Shown: positions 1-11,095 of the stretch, piece after piece
Layout of the letters: each line of letters opens with the position of its first letter
Position numbering within the stretch: position 1 is the stretch's first letter
From: Lepeophtheirus salmonis
Taxonomy: Eukaryota > Arthropoda > Copepoda > Siphonostomatoida > Caligidae
Reading direction: 5' to 3'
NCBI RefSeq assembly: GCF_016086655.4
Contig: NC_052138.2
Coordinates: forward strand, 5,022,001 to 5,086,000
DNA: 64,000 nt
Notes under the pieces: generated by a model
Database searches by the model: none
The model's input: the letters and a program-made list of their open reading frames with translations, nothing else
What the model was told of the DNA's origin: nothing
Position numbers and translations under genes: made by a program

Positions 1-149
1 AATTTAATTATATATCATGGCATTATCTCGCTAACACAAAAATACTCTTTGATATTGACATGAGTACCATTGCTAGTTGATCCCTAGTCGTATTTATAGG
101 TTATTCTTATCTATTTCAATTTTTCAAGAGTTAAATATAAACAAGAGGT
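1..149. other. No gene seen, window edge
   Basis: AT-rich sequence with no open frame or repeat that I recognise. It abuts the tail of the mariner-type element that follows. Confidence 0.4.
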
Positions 150-315
150 TTTGTGAGGACATTTATTGAACAAAATCATCTGAAAACAGTACTCGACAAA
201 ACTATTATTCAATACGTGAGCCCTCAACTCTAATATTTGCCTCAATATGGGGCCTAAATCCCTTGAAGGCCTTGACTAGGTAGTCAGACTCGAGCTTGGT
301 CCACTCTTTAATCAT
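150..315 (-). mobile_element. Mariner-type MarA tail joined to MarB body
   Basis: Read on the minus strand, this stretch encodes a transposase tail of the form LESDYLVKAFKGFRPHIEA followed by a stop. It then has a 3' flank that closely matches the MarA element near 57.5-57.7 kb (shared stretch around GAGGACATTTATTGAACAAA). The sequence upstream of it on the minus strand belongs instead to MarB, so the two parts come from different families. This is most easily a recombination or nested-insertion product. The junction is about 310-320. Mariner elements move by a DDE/D transposase acting on terminal inverted repeats; no such activity can remain here. Confidence 0.65.
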
Positions 316-905
316 TAATGTGGCCGTCCTTAGCGGCAATGATGGCTTCCAGATAGAGGCAGAAGGGATGGCACCCACTGCCGATGTAGTCCTCTGTCAT
401 GGCGTCCCAGTGCTGGCTGACAGTGAATTTAGATGACAGACACTGCAGGGGTTACCCTCGATATGCACCCAAAAAGTGTAGTCATCAAGATATAGGGTGT
501 CAAAAGTGTCAAAAAAGAGTTCAAAATAACTCAAAGGACTCATTCAAAAGAGTTTTCGATGGAGCAGATGGATTTTTCCATTTCTGGTGTTAAAATTGGT
601 CTCTCCACCATAACAAGGCTCTTTCTACCCACTTTTTTGATAGTTCTCTGGACAATCTGATATTAAACTACGATATCTTATGTATGGGCCCTCATGGACT
701 TGAAGGCCTGGGATGGTTTGTGAATTCATCTAGGCCCAGTTTGGACTTTTTGGCAGAACCCTTCTTCCTATCCAGCGTTTTGGACTTGCTCACAGTGTAG
801 ACGGTGGTCCTGGAGACGCCCAACTGCCTGGAGAGCGCGAATGGAAATTTGTGATCACGTTCAAGTGTCATTTTTTTGTCTTGTGCATAAGCTAGAGAGC
901 TCAAT
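316..905 (-). pseudogene. Mariner-like transposase relic, MarB copy 1
   Basis: The minus strand from about 904 carries an N-terminal DNA-binding domain of about 70 residues. Its helix-turn-helix motif is QLGVSRTTVYTVSK followed by a basic stretch (KTLDRKKGSAKKSK), as in mariner/Tc1 transposases. The reading frame then breaks. Remnants of the middle part are followed directly by a C-terminal segment (DDYTFWVHIEG, then a stretch ending about 320). The catalytic core between these is missing, and the same junction (a TTTTTTGACACTTTTG stretch near 500) recurs in the other MarB copies. The overlapping plus-strand frame at 399-593 is a shadow. The protein cannot catalyse transposition. Family assignment is from motif recognition only. 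Confidence 0.75.
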
Positions 906-1844
906 TTTGTTTTACTTTGTAACTAATTATTTATGCTTTAATATATCAAAATAAGAGTTAATTGCAATCACATAACCTCCTTTAATTAATTAATTAGTTA
1001 GTGTTCTGATTTCAATGGACCACCAGGTAGTGCCAATCAATTTTGGCTATTACTTTGTTGATAGAAATTGACTCTAATTAGTGTGGAAGAATACAAATGT
1101 AATCCACTCTCTATTTTGAGAAAATTCATTCTAGGTTGCTTTTGGGTAGACGGGTCACAAATAACAAAACACCTTGGAATCATCAAACGGAAAAAATAAA
1201 TATATAATAAGCACTATCGGTTAAAAAGGTGTGTTCAACTGACTATAAGGCCTATGAGAAAATGAAGAATAAAAATAATTATTTACATATATTATTTGCT
1301 CAAGCATTGAAGCTCATAAATATTAGAAATATTTGTCTAACACGTTTGCAAAAAACAAATTACAAGCCTATTCTATGTAAGAATTAATTTCATTTACCTA
1401 TTTTTCGGCTTATTTCCATGAACGTATCTGTTTATTTATGTAAATCAGTAGGAGAAAATTAATGAAATCTCCTAAAAGATACCTATTTTTTGGCACTCTG
1501 ATTTGACCCAATGATTTAAAAAAAAAAATTAAAATCAATGCTAATTAAGTGTATAGGGGAGACAGGAGCAGTTTATTTTAATTTCTTTTAAAGATTATAC
1601 TAGCAAGCAGTTTTCCAAAAATTTAAAAAAATGAATTTGAGTTATAAATTAAGAAAAATGGACCAAACAATATTTATCAAAGAATTAATCACTCGTCCTT
1701 TCAAAGGATTGAATAAAGAACTTTCAGTATTATTGATCAGATAAACTTATTATCACAAACCTTTTCAGAGCCCTTGTCTAGCTAACAGACATGTTTTCTT
1801 GTAAGCATATAAATTAATAAATGAGCATAGTTGTAAAAAGTATG
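906..1844. other. No gene seen
   Basis: About 940 bases of AT-rich DNA with short A runs (for example 1518-1529 and 1860-1870 just beyond). I see no coding frame and no repeat shared with the rest of the window. Confidence 0.4.
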
Positions 1845-2110
1845 AATTGCCAGTATGTTAAAAAAAAAAACCAAATTCTAACCACCCTGACAATTTAAAG
1901 AACGTTTTGAAGGAGAGCAGCTTAGCTGTCATGTCATTTTAATAGAACAGCTGCAAGCAGCTGTGAGAGAAAGAAAATAATCACAAATCCCATTTCTCCG
2001 TATCTGACACTGATATTGGCAGAAGTTAGAGCGATGCGGATCCTTGATCCTACTCTGAGTTCAACCCCGAGTATTACTTTTCAACTTTCAAGCATTAGGG
2101 ATTACTTTAT
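1845..2110 (+). repeat. R1 dispersed repeat copy
   Basis: This copy of a repeat of about 300 bp has the hallmark blocks CCTGACAATTTAAAGAA, GAGAGCAGCTTAGCTGTCA and TCCTTGATCCTACTCTGAG in order. The same ordered blocks recur near 3.1, 23.5, 29.8, 52.6, 60.2, 60.7 and 61.8 kb. No coding frame is shared between copies. It is probably a non-coding transposable element (SINE or MITE); the class is not resolved. Confidence 0.6.
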
Positions 2111-2244
2111 ACTTGCTACTTATACTTTATATGTTCTCTCTTCAAGAGTATAAGAATGATAATAACAGCTCGGCAAACAAAAAAACATATATTCTTTTAC
2201 AAACTACACAAATCTCTTCCATATAATATTATTGGAGTTACGTC

Positions 2245-3015
2245 AGCAGATGATGGGCTGGAGGGGCTGTACCCATCCTCCCACACACACACAAAAAAAA
2301 GAATTTTTGTTTTTTGTAGAAAATTTAATATTTCAAACTTTTTTCCAAAAAATTTAATATTTCAAACTTTTTTTCCAAAAAATTTAATATTTCAAACTTT
2401 TTTCCCAAAAAATTTAATTTTTTGTGAATAACTATAGATTTTTAAATTTCTCCAAAAAGAATAATATCACAAAAATGTTTTCAAAGTATTTTATATTGAA
2501 ATTATTTGTGAAAAGCTGCTAATTTTTGAAATGTTTTGAGAATAATTATGGATTTTTGAAATTTTTTTCCCAAAAATTTAATATTTGAATTTTTCTTCAA
2601 AAATCTTTATATTTGAAATTTAATTTTTGTGAAAAGGTAAGGATTTTGAAATTTTTTGCGTAAAAAATTTAAAATTTGAAAATGATTTCTAAAAGCTTTA
2701 ATTTTTTGAGAATAACTATAGATTCTTAAATTTCTCAAAAACAAATAATATTGCCATTTTTTTTTCAAAAAATTTTATAATTGAAATTTTTTGTGAAAAA
2801 CTGCTAATTTTTGATATATTTTGAGAATAATTATGGACTTTTGAAATTTTTTCCCCAAAAATTTCATATTTGAATTTTTCTTCAAACATTTTTATAATTG
2901 GAAGTTAATTTTTTTTGAAAAGCTGCTAATTTTTGAAATATTTTGAAAATGATTGTGGATTTTTGAAATTATTTTCCCAAAAATTTAATTTTTTGAGAAT
3001 TTATAATTTTATGAA
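2245..3015 (+). repeat. ATF repeat: AT-rich array after GC-rich left end
   Basis: It begins with the GC-rich left end GGGCTGGAGGGGCTGTACCC, then an ACACAC run, then about 700 bases of degenerate tandem units. The core of each unit is AAAAATTTAATATTTGAAATTTTTT with interspersed TATGGATTTTTGAAA. The right GC-rich end is not recognisable. The apparent 91-residue frame at 2156-2431 is simply this repeat being translated. Confidence 0.65.
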
Positions 3016-3029
3016 AAAGATTAATCTTT

Positions 3030-3280
3030 GGATTTATTTAAAAAAAAAAAAATAAACAAGTTTAATCCCGGCGGTATTGCCATCTACGATAATTATAGCC
3101 GCATTGAAACCGAAAATCATCCTGACAATTTCAAGAATGCTTGAGAGGAGAAAAATTAAGCTGTCTCGGGGTTTCATTAAATTAGTTGGAAGGAGCTTAG
3201 AGGGGAAGGAAATAAACATAAGCCCCACTTCATATCTAGCATTGATATAGGAGGAATATCAGCGATATCAATCCTAAATT
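3030..3280 (+). repeat. R1 dispersed repeat copy, diverged
   Basis: The R1 blocks ATCCTGACAATTTCAAGAAT, TTAAGCTGTC, GGAAATAAACATAAGCCCCA and TATCTAGCATTGATAT occur in the same order as in the other copies. The final third is missing or too diverged to see. Confidence 0.55.
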
Positions 3281-3800
3281 ATGCACGATGCAGTGACTGT
3301 TACATTATTACAAAAATAATGTACCTAAAAAAAAAGTTTTTTTCGAAAAGTTTAATAACAAAAAATATTGATTTATTCTGACAATAACCTACGGTTATGA
3401 TTATACATAAGTTATTTGATGTTCAAGAAAATTCGCCTGTCTCCCCTAGGATCCGTTGGAAATGACTTCAAAGAACATTCCAAGTAGTTAACCAGTTGTA
3501 CTTCTTGCACAAAATATCCTGTAAATTATAATTGTTTGAGTGAAGAAAAAAAAAAAAATTTGAAGGTCACAAACCAAGGTGTCTAATTTCCAAATGTTCT
3601 TGTTAATTGAAAAAAACGTATCAACTTATTGAGGAAAAAAGGGCAAATTGAAAAAAAAAAAAACATTTTGTATTCGTGCATTGTTTTTTGTTGTTTTTGT
3701 TTTGTGAGGGATCACACCTTCACAAAAGAACACAAATTGATTTTAATCTCAAGGCCTGTTTCTATTTACATAAGTTATTTTTCGACAATGTTACTAGATG
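3281..3800. other. No gene seen
   Basis: AT-rich, with several poly(A) runs of 10-13 bases (3549-3560, 3651-3662). The 80-residue frame at 3629-3871 has repeat-like composition and no domain that I recognise. Confidence 0.35.
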
Positions 3801-4485
3801 AATATGTACCTGCTGAGGGTCCCAGTATTATTATTATTATTTTTTTAGGGGGCTGGGTCCTTCGATTTTGAAAAAAAAAATCAAAAATCTATAGCTATTG
3901 ACGAAAAATTAAATTTTTTGGAAAATAATTTCAAAAATCTACATATAGTTGTCCTCAAAAAAATTAATTTTTCGGGAAAAAAATTCAAAAATTCATAGAT
4001 ATTTACAAATAATTAAATTTTTTGAAAAAAATTTAAATACTTCAACTTTAAAAATTGAATTTTTAGACAAATTGAAAAAAATTTATTGCTATTCAAAGAA
4101 ACTTAAATTTTTTGAAAAAAAAATTAACAAATCTATGGCTATTCACAGGAACTTAGATTTTTGGAAAAATGTTTAAAAAATCTATTTCCATTCACATAAA
4201 TTTTTTAGAAAAAAAATTCGAAAAATTAAAATTTTTGAAAAAATATTTAAGAAATTAAATTTGAAATATCTATGGCTATTTACAGAAATTTAATTTTTTT
4301 GAAAAAATTTTTATAAAGTCTATAACTTTTCAGAGAAAATTAAATTTTTTGGGAAAAAAATTCAGAAATCCATATCTATTCGCAGGAACTGATTTTTTTG
4401 GAAAAAAGAACTTTTAAAATTAAATTTCTAATATTAAATTTTTTGGAAAAAATTTAAAAAATCATGTTGAAAAAATTTCACTTTT
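3801..4485 (-). repeat. ATF repeat: AT-rich array
   Basis: Degenerate tandem units of the type TTCAAAAATCTATAGCTATT and AAATTAAATTTTTTGGAAAA are repeated over about 620 bases. Relative to the copy at 2.3-3.0 kb the array is in reverse complement. A short GGGGGCTGGGTCC block at about 3848-3860 may be what is left of one GC-rich end. Confidence 0.6.
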
Positions 4486-5160
4486 TAATTTAAAAAAATT
4501 AACTTTTAACTTAACTTGTTAATTTTTGAAACTGCATTATTTTGATTACAACTTAACTTGATTAAGTTAATTCGTTGAAGTTAAATTTATTTTGTTATTC
4601 TAAGTTAAAATTCTAAAAAACTGTCTTTAAGTCACTGTTAGGTCTCCGATGATTTAGTTGAACAATGTCGACACTATCTGTTTTATTAAACTTTTCAACT
4701 GGGGCATTCCACATCAAATTGATAAAAAGGATATTTTTTCAGTGTCGCAGAAAATGTCGTTCTTATATTATCTCTGATATTTTTATAATTTTACAAATAT
4801 TTGAAAATTAGATAGATACTCAAAAATTCTAAAATTTTGGCTGTCTTTGACTTCCATTTTAGGAGTCACTTGAATCTGTATTTTTATCTTGATCGTTCAA
4901 TTGGAGTTGGAGAAAATTTCAGCTGGAGTAACTGACATAATAATCTGTATTATAAAGCCTTGATAAATCTCTCAATTAATTTTAACTTAACCAAGGTTGG
5001 GTGAGTTAATTTAACTTAAATTACTCTAAAGATAATTAACTTAAACTTAACTTGTTAAAACAAAAGCTCGAAATTAACTTTAACTTAACTAGTTACAAAA
5101 TAATAAAATAATAATTTACTTTAACTTAACTTGTTAAAAAGATAAGTTGACTTGCCCATC
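4486..5160. repeat. TTAACTTAAC-rich repeat pair with unique centre
   Basis: Clusters of the near-palindromic unit TTAACTTAACTTGTTAA occur at about 4490-4620 and again at 4975-5150. About 350 bases of other sequence separate them. The two clusters could be the ends of one element or simple satellite expansions. No coding frame is present. Confidence 0.5.
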
Positions 5161-5284
5161 AGTGATATAAGTCCTAAATCTTATAAAGCTCGGTCTTTGA
5201 TGACGTCAAACAACATTCTTTTTTTTTTTAAATGAGTTCTAGTACTCACGGCCCAAAGGACCCGTCCGAAGAATGGACTGGACA

Positions 5285-5522
5285 GACTAAATAAGGACCG
5301 ACACAACACTGGCCAACGGTCTCTCCAGCCTTCTCAGTACTGACAAAACTTGAGAGGAAATATTACACATGTTACCTTTTTTGTAGTTGCTCCGACATTT
5401 TGACAACAAGAGGCATAGGAATAAACAAAACTTATTTATCTTTGGTTCAGCTGTTGTTGAATTGCGTAATGAAAGGGGGATATCATTATAATTAAATGAT
5501 ACTGCAAGTTTTTGGGTACCCA
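5285..5522 (-). mobile_element. MarC end with N-terminal transposase fragment
   Basis: The right boundary carries the MarC inverted terminal sequence (TAATTAAATGATACTGCAAG then TTTTTGGG), as at 15.3 and 31.4 kb. Reading leftward on the minus strand there is a fragment with SNYKKGN and a broken helix-turn-helix region, matching the start of the MarC transposase. The copy is cut off at about 5285, so only the 5' end of the element is left. Confidence 0.55.
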
Positions 5523-5582
5523 CTTTGTGCGTATGAATACTGAAATACTTCTAATAGTGAAGCTTCAAAGATATTTGAAAAC

Positions 5583-5945
5583 CTCGCAACCTTTTAATCA
5601 TAAGTGCAAGGAAGCGACGCTTCGTAAAACGAAGAATATATTATTGGAGATGAGGAGAGGGATATCGACTCAATCAATCAACATTTCTCGAAATAGTTTC
5701 CACGTAGGATTAGACAATCATTGGAGTTTCTATTGTATATTTCTATTTATGTATGTTTATTGTACTCCATTAGAGACAAACTCAGAGGCTCTTCCACATA
5801 TTGAGACCTTCTATTTACTTTCATGATCTTCCAAAGTGCTTATTGTTAGAATATCTCGAAAAGGTCGAGATTCCTCCCTCCTAATCCAATAATATATTCT
5901 TCATTTTGCGAAAATGATATGCTATTTATTAAAAGGTTGCGGGGA
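5583..5945. repeat. Imperfect inverted repeat, arms about 80 bp
   Basis: The left arm (about 5583-5665) contains AACCTTTTAATCATAAG, then CGAAGAATATATTATTGGA. The right arm (about 5862-5944) reads, in reverse complement, AACCTTTTAATAAATAGC, then TGAAGAATATATTATTGGA. The arms enclose about 200 bases. This is a MITE-like or hairpin structure. The 104-residue frame across it (5512-5826) has no domain and is probably incidental. Confidence 0.5.
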
Positions 5946-6449
5946 ACAATTCGCCGTTCAGACAAACTTATACAATGTAACCCAAATAAATATGCCTGAA
6001 AAATGAAGTATGATGCTCTTAAACTCATGTTTTTTCATTGTCTTAAAATGAACCTATATTTACTTACATTTTTTTAATATAAAGTAGTTTATTATGTAAA
6101 TAAAGATGACTGACTTTGAAAACTGTATCTATTGCGAGCTCATTTAAATCATCCTTGATTTTCATATGTATATCTTTTTTAACTAGTCAGGATCCATTTC
6201 AACTAATTTATAAGTCATTTATTATTTATGTAGATATAACAAGGTAATATCCAATTAAAAATATCATTAGTTAAGATCCTTACCTGCTGACAAGTAACCT
6301 ACACGATCAGGCATAACCTTTATAGTGTACAGGGTAGGGTACAATAAAAAGATTTATCTTTGGTACTGATCCAGACTGAATTTTTCTATCTTTATTGTAA
6401 ATGCTATTTTAAAAGGAGAAGATTCTCCTATTTATAGTCGTAATTCATT
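5946..6449. other. No gene seen
   Basis: AT-rich spacer. Nothing beyond short A/T runs was recognised. Confidence 0.35.
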
Positions 6450-6517
6450 TTACTCTTTGATGTCACTATTAAAAAGTGTTATTGACATGGTATTACCTTG
6501 TATTTCTATCAATCTTG
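6450..6517 (-). repeat. Fragment of M2 hAT-like MITE
   Basis: The fragment contains the internal M2 block GATGTCACTATTAAAAAGTG and the M2 terminal sequence TGTATTTCTATCAATCTTG, the reverse complement of an M2 terminus (CAAGGTTAATAGAAATACA type). The other end is missing. Compare the intact copies at 48984-49095 and 60698-60915. Confidence 0.55.
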
Positions 6518-6914
6518 GCTATAATATGCCACTCATAAAGAAATTAAAAAGTCATCAAAATCAGAAGAAAAAAAGAGAATAAGTGTATTCGTAATTCGTT
6601 AATTTATTTTATGATCACTTTATGGGGAGGCAATGAATAATTAATTAAAGTCGATTGATTACGTTCATATATTAAGAACTACAACATTTAAATCTCACCT
6701 CAACTCTGAAACAAGGACTAGTTTGTAAATATATACTATTACCCCAACACCTAAGTATGAATTTCAAACTCTGTTGATGATCCTGGAATCAACATCCCTA
6801 GTACCTGTTCACCAAGTTTACTTTGCAATGTTTCTACGAGGGCTAAGAGAGTTAAAGTACTTTTTGCAACAATATTCATTCATATATAAAGAATTGGGCT
6901 TATTAAATTCAGTC
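6518..6914. other. No gene seen
   Basis: About 400 bases of AT-rich sequence between an M2 fragment and the upstream region of the first BTB pseudogene. Nothing was recognised. Confidence 0.35.
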
Positions 6915-7115
6915 ATCTTTTGATACGAAACTATGTAGACCTTTGTCGTTATTTTTTGTTGCACTTAAGTAATTAATATTTAAGTTTTCTTTGTAAGTAG
7001 TCTAACTTAAATGAAATCTATTTATTTATTTTATATAAAGAATAATCTAGGAATGAATAATAACGTGTAATAGGTATGCTTAATGCAACTTCCATCATTT
7101 CGTATACAGCTTAAA
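6915..7115 (+). promoter_or_regulatory. Upstream region shared by the three BTB copies
   Basis: This region is similar to 41990-42137 and 45655-45806. Shared landmarks are TAAGTAATTAATAT, a GTAAGTAG sequence that looks like a splice donor (about 6992), ATGAAATCTATTTATTT, and a pyrimidine/AG acceptor-like stretch just before the start codon. The duplication unit therefore included non-coding 5' sequence. Promoter function is inferred from position only. Confidence 0.45.
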
Positions 7116-7599
7116 ATGAGTAAGTGAGGGACGGATTTGAACCGTAATGGACGTCTACTGGAGACAGGACTTTTATCGGATGTATATTTTCTGGTACGGG
7201 GAATACATTTGGAGAATCTTCTGAGAGGATTTCTACCCACAAAATCATTCTAGCATCAGTCAGTCCTGTATTTAAACGGATGTTCACAGGAGATTTTAAA
7301 AGTCAAAGAAGGAGGACAGTGATCTGGAGATTGAGGTTACGGATATGGCTCACTCTGGAATTAGGGCTATGTTGACATGGATATACACAGATGAGGTTAC
7401 ACTGAGTCTTAAAAACGTGTGTTCTCTTCTCTATTCTGCTGATAAATATGATTTAGCCGTTCTCAAGGAAGAGTGCATTGACCATTGTCTTGAAATTTGC
7501 CAAAATGTGGAGTTTTTTAGCGAGTACAACTCCCAAAATTCATTGAATTGGGTTACCTGTTGCATCTGCATGAATAAATTATCTCCTACATTTTGCTGA
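7116..7599 (+). pseudogene. BTB/POZ domain pseudogene, paralogue 1
   Basis: This is a broken relative of the intact BTB gene at 45807-47102. The start codon at 7116 aligns with the intact copy, but codon 4 is TGA. The frame must then shift twice to follow the family: near 7200 (SDVYFLVRG then FGESSER) and near 7295 (FTGDFK then KEDSDLEIEVTD). From 7345 the frame is open and gives the second half of the BTB fold (SGIRAMLTWIYTDEV, LLYSADKYDLAVLKEECI). After that the sequence departs from the intact copy (CLEICQNVEFFSEYNSQ) and stops at 7599, before any PHR-like domain. BTB domains of this type usually dimerise and recruit Cullin-3. No function is expected here. Confidence 0.8.
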
Positions 7600-7937
7600 T
7601 GATGGATTTTACTTCAAGATCCTTGGGAAGATTCAGATCCTTGGATTGTAGATTGTTTTATACTTATTGTTTACACATTCATATTAAAGGATGCAGATTC
7701 GTAGAGAATGTGTACTGACGTTTCTAGTTTCTTGTCACAGAATGGACAATTTATACTCTGATGTTGATGATTCCACTTAATAGTATACATTGATGAGGGA
7801 GCATTTCTGTAACAGAGCCATTTTTGCTTGGAGGAAAAGTACATCATAGAAAATATGCTGGATCCGCTGGCTCAAAAAAAAAACCAAACCCTGACGTCAA
7901 TCATGTTTATATATTAAATTCTTCATAATTCACTTAT
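7600..7937. other. No gene seen
   Basis: It continues from the first BTB pseudogene. It could hold further decayed gene sequence, but I could not align it with the intact paralogue. Confidence 0.35.
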
Positions 7938-8200
7938 ATCTCAGGGGAGTTCGCAGGGGGGAAGGGTTGTAGCCCCAAAAAAAATCGAGAAATAAATAAA
8001 AAAAATGATTACTATAGAAAAAAAATTATCCCCTAAATGAATTTAAGGATTTTTTTAAATAAAAAAAGGTTAATAGGGAAATAATTTGATGATTTATTTT
8101 ATTAAAAAAAGGTGATTAGGGAAAGAAAATTAAGGAGGAAAAAAACCCAAGCCTCCCTCAAAATAAAATCCTGCACCTCCTGTACAACACCTCCTAGGGC
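7938..8200 (+). repeat. Short ATF repeat copy
   Basis: The left end TCAGGGGAGTTCGCAGGGGG and GGGTTGTAGCCCC match the GC-rich ATF terminus. The right end near 8175-8195 (CCTGCACCTCCTGT) is a decayed reverse complement. The interior is A-rich with ATTAGGGAAA units rather than the usual array. No clear target duplication was found. Confidence 0.55.
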
Positions 8201-8354
8201 AACAATACGTGGACTCGAGAGATGGATTTAGAAATACATCAATAATTTTATATTTTCAATAATAGGCAAAAAAATAATGTAAACAAAACATGTAGACAAG
8301 GTTTTTCCAACACTTTTTGCACTCAATATAGCCACCTGCATTATCAATCACAGG

Positions 8355-9175
8355 TGAAGACTATGTAGGAGTTGATGACATAACCCTCTGACAAGTTGTC
8401 CCATGCAGATATTCAGGACGAATTAAGTGAGTCCACATTTGGGTGTGAGATCCTATTGGTTTCCCTCTCCAATATGCCCTATGTAAAAAGTCCAGTGGGT
8501 TCCAATCTGGTGAGGAAGGGGGCCATATCTCGTTGGACCATATTCGAGCCATGTTATCTGTACAGAACTTTTGGCACATGGCCGACGTTTGAGAGGGAGC
8601 AACGTCCTGTCCCACGCGTAGTTACCCTCCAGGTAGTTGAACTTCATCCATGGCAAGATGGTCTACCTAAGCACCTTATTGTAGGCTCCCTCGCCAATTT
8701 TCTGTCCAGTCTTGAAAAAGAACGGAGGCATCTGCTGTTCATTAGAGGTAACAACGCCGAGGATGGTTATTTTGGACGGATATTCTTCAATCGTTTCTGC
8801 TAGCCAGAGGCCGTTTAGGCGGTTGTGGAATTGATCAACTGAGAAAATCTTCTAGTCATACAAAATTTTCACAATTGACCCATTTGCCTTTATCCATGTG
8901 ACCAAGAACTTCGTATCCCTCTTTAAATTATGCCCTCCATTTCCTGACTTCTTGGAGAGGTCTTCTCCATTTTTTTTCATCTTGACCAACTTAAAAAGCA
9001 GGCTCCTAGAACACATAACGCTGTTCGTAATCTTCATCACATCAACTTCCGGATCTAGGAGGTCTGAGATGCGCTGCCTTTTTGTTTTTTGCTCGCTCCT
9101 GATGATGAAATGAAATGGCTTGTTTGTGTAAAAAAGACGATGGAAACAGAATATCAAAAAATAATCATTAAACCT
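8355..9175 (-). pseudogene. Near full-length DD37D mariner transposase relic (MarG)
   Basis: Read on the minus strand, the relic covers almost the whole transposase. It has an N-terminal DNA-binding region (KRQRISDLLDPEVDVMKI, then VMCSRSLLFKLVKMKKNG) and a catalytic domain with three aspartates. These are D in KILYD (codon 8855-8857), D in GQDVAPS (8604-8606) and D in NPLDF (8490-8492). The second and third are 37 residues apart, the spacing of maT-type DD37D elements. Stops interrupt at 8852-8854 and 8663-8665, and there is a frameshift just before GQDVAPS (about 8610). The frame ends about 8361. It is the least deleted transposase in the window. Plus-strand frames at 8396-8803 and 8898-9113 are shadows. 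Confidence 0.8.
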
Positions 9176-9249
9176 TTTCATAGTAATGATAAAATAAACA
9201 TTAATTAACAGTCCACGTTTTCCTGTCCTACACTCTATATTGTACAATG

Positions 9250-9728
9250 TATATATTCAATCGATCCCTCAACAATCCCCAAATCCATATGAAAACGAGT
9301 TCTTTATTCAATTAATAAACGTAAAACATGTCGTTTTTTTATTGAAAAAAAAAAAATCTGTTTTTTAAATCCATAAGTCTAATCCCCATAGACTATTTAC
9401 TTAAAAACTTTCTCCAGTCCTTAAATCCTTTGAATATACAGAAAGAAAAAATAATAATGATATATTTACGAAAGTAAAAGTTATAAAATGACGTCTGTTT
9501 TCAACTTTGGTTTAAAGGCTTTAACCAGAAAAACAAGTGGTTAGGAACCATTGTCAACGGTTTTCAAACGGAGTTTTATATTATGTTTATTTTTTGAAAA
9601 GTAAAATAACGTGTTTATTTGATAAAGTATATTAAACAAAATAAATATTGTCAATGGCTGGAGTCAATTTGATAAAATATGAGGGATGTGTTAAAATATT
9701 TTATGCTATAATTAATATATACCGATAT
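9250..9728. other. No gene seen
   Basis: AT-rich spacer between two mariner relics. Nothing was recognised. Confidence 0.35.
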
Positions 9729-10366
9729 GGGAATCCAAAACTTGCAGTGCCATGACTAAATGACAAAAATAACGTGATTTTTATGGAATCAAGAATAGTC
9801 AACTAAAAAACCAATTTTTGATATGTTTAAATACTATATTTTTTAATCAGTGTGTCCTCATTAACAGTCAATAATAGACTACACAAGCTGGTGAACAGAT
9901 TTGTAGCTCTTGACAATAAAGGTCGTGTCCATGGAGTGCCCCACTCATATGAAGGCAGCTCTGAGGGATTTCAAATATGGATTGAAGTGTGGCAGACAAT
10001 CTTCTCCAAGACGCTACAAACTGCAATGAAAATTGGTTTGAGGAAGGCCGAAGTCGGCCATATTGTTGCTGCAGAAGTTTAGGTTCTTCTTGGCTGTATG
10101 GAGCTGTAACGGCTTTATATTTTGGGCAGTGCGGATGGAGATGCCAACGGTGTTCTCAGCTTTCTTGGAACTGACAACGGCAAGTGCAGATTATACACGC
10201 ATTGCCATTTTGGTTGTTCCCCCTACATTTTTGCACTTTGATACATGTCATAAAAACAAAACTTGCTTATTTCTGTTTCAGATTTCGCTTGGTTGAATAC
10301 TGAAGCCTCATATTAAAAATAGAGGTGATACAATCATAATTAAATGCTACTGCAAGTTTGAGTTGT
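9729..10366 (-). mobile_element. MarC non-autonomous mariner-type copy
   Basis: Both ends carry the MarC inverted terminus. The left end is AATCCAAAACTTGCAGTGCC; the right end in reverse complement is ACTCAAACTTGCAGTAGC. On the minus strand the element has an N-terminal part with a helix-turn-helix fragment (ENTVGISIRTAQNIK, about 10160-10100). It then has a short middle and a C-terminal part (MDTTFIVKSYKSVHQL, about 9940-9860). The catalytic domain is missing and several frameshifts are present. At 638 bp it is about half the length of a complete mariner element. Confidence 0.7.
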
Positions 10367-11095
10367 GAGCTATGGAAATGTGAGTATCGCTTGGAGAAGC
10401 GTATAGAGTTACAAAGTAACTCTTTTGAAAAATTAAACACTAATCAACTCAATCAAAGGCCCCATAAGAATAATTTGTTGTTAAAAATAGACTATGATAC
10501 AAATGTATTCTAGAAAAATGATTCAACTAATTTTTTTTGTTGACAAGTGACATATATAAGCAAAATACATAAAAATGAAATGATATCATCATGTAATTGG
10601 TGTTGATTATAATGACAAATGTTTTAATTAAATCCAGCGTAAGGAAACTTAAAAATGGTAACTTGTACAATCTGTTTATACAAGTTACAACTTATACAAA
10701 AGAAGGCCCTAAAGCTCATAATATGAGAACTATTATAGTTAACAAAAAATCTCAACGTTTCTTTTCATTTGAAAATTTTGTAATTTAATTATAATTATAT
10801 GTGGTTCATAAATCTTTCTTATAAAATTATATAGTTTTTATATATGAAACATAACTTTTAATTATGAAGAAAGTGATCTTCTTTTTAGGGGGTTTACCTT
10901 GACCCATTAATTATTATTGACCTTCAATATGTGGGCATATGATGAGGATATTTAAAATATGTATTTTTAAATCAATGTAGAGAATAATAAGGAGAAGGTT
11001 ACGTCAAAAATGATTAAGATGAGGCTCGGGTAATAATCATTATAGAAGGTAAATTCATTGGATAGTTGGAAAACTTTTGTGTATATTATTAGAGT
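10367..11095. other. No gene seen
   Basis: AT-rich. The 63-residue frame at 10597-10788 has no recognisable domain and no relatives in the window. Confidence 0.35.

Noticed and set aside
2320..3010. Regular short repeats as a possible CRISPR array
   Set aside because: Units are degenerate and AT-only, with no constant-length spacers; the context is eukaryotic transposon-rich DNA.
5512..5826. 104-residue open frame as a possible small gene
   Set aside because: It overlaps an imperfect inverted repeat and a MarC end, with no recognised domain.
8396..8803. 135-residue plus-strand open frame
   Set aside because: Antisense to the MarG transposase, which reads with all catalytic motifs on the minus strand.
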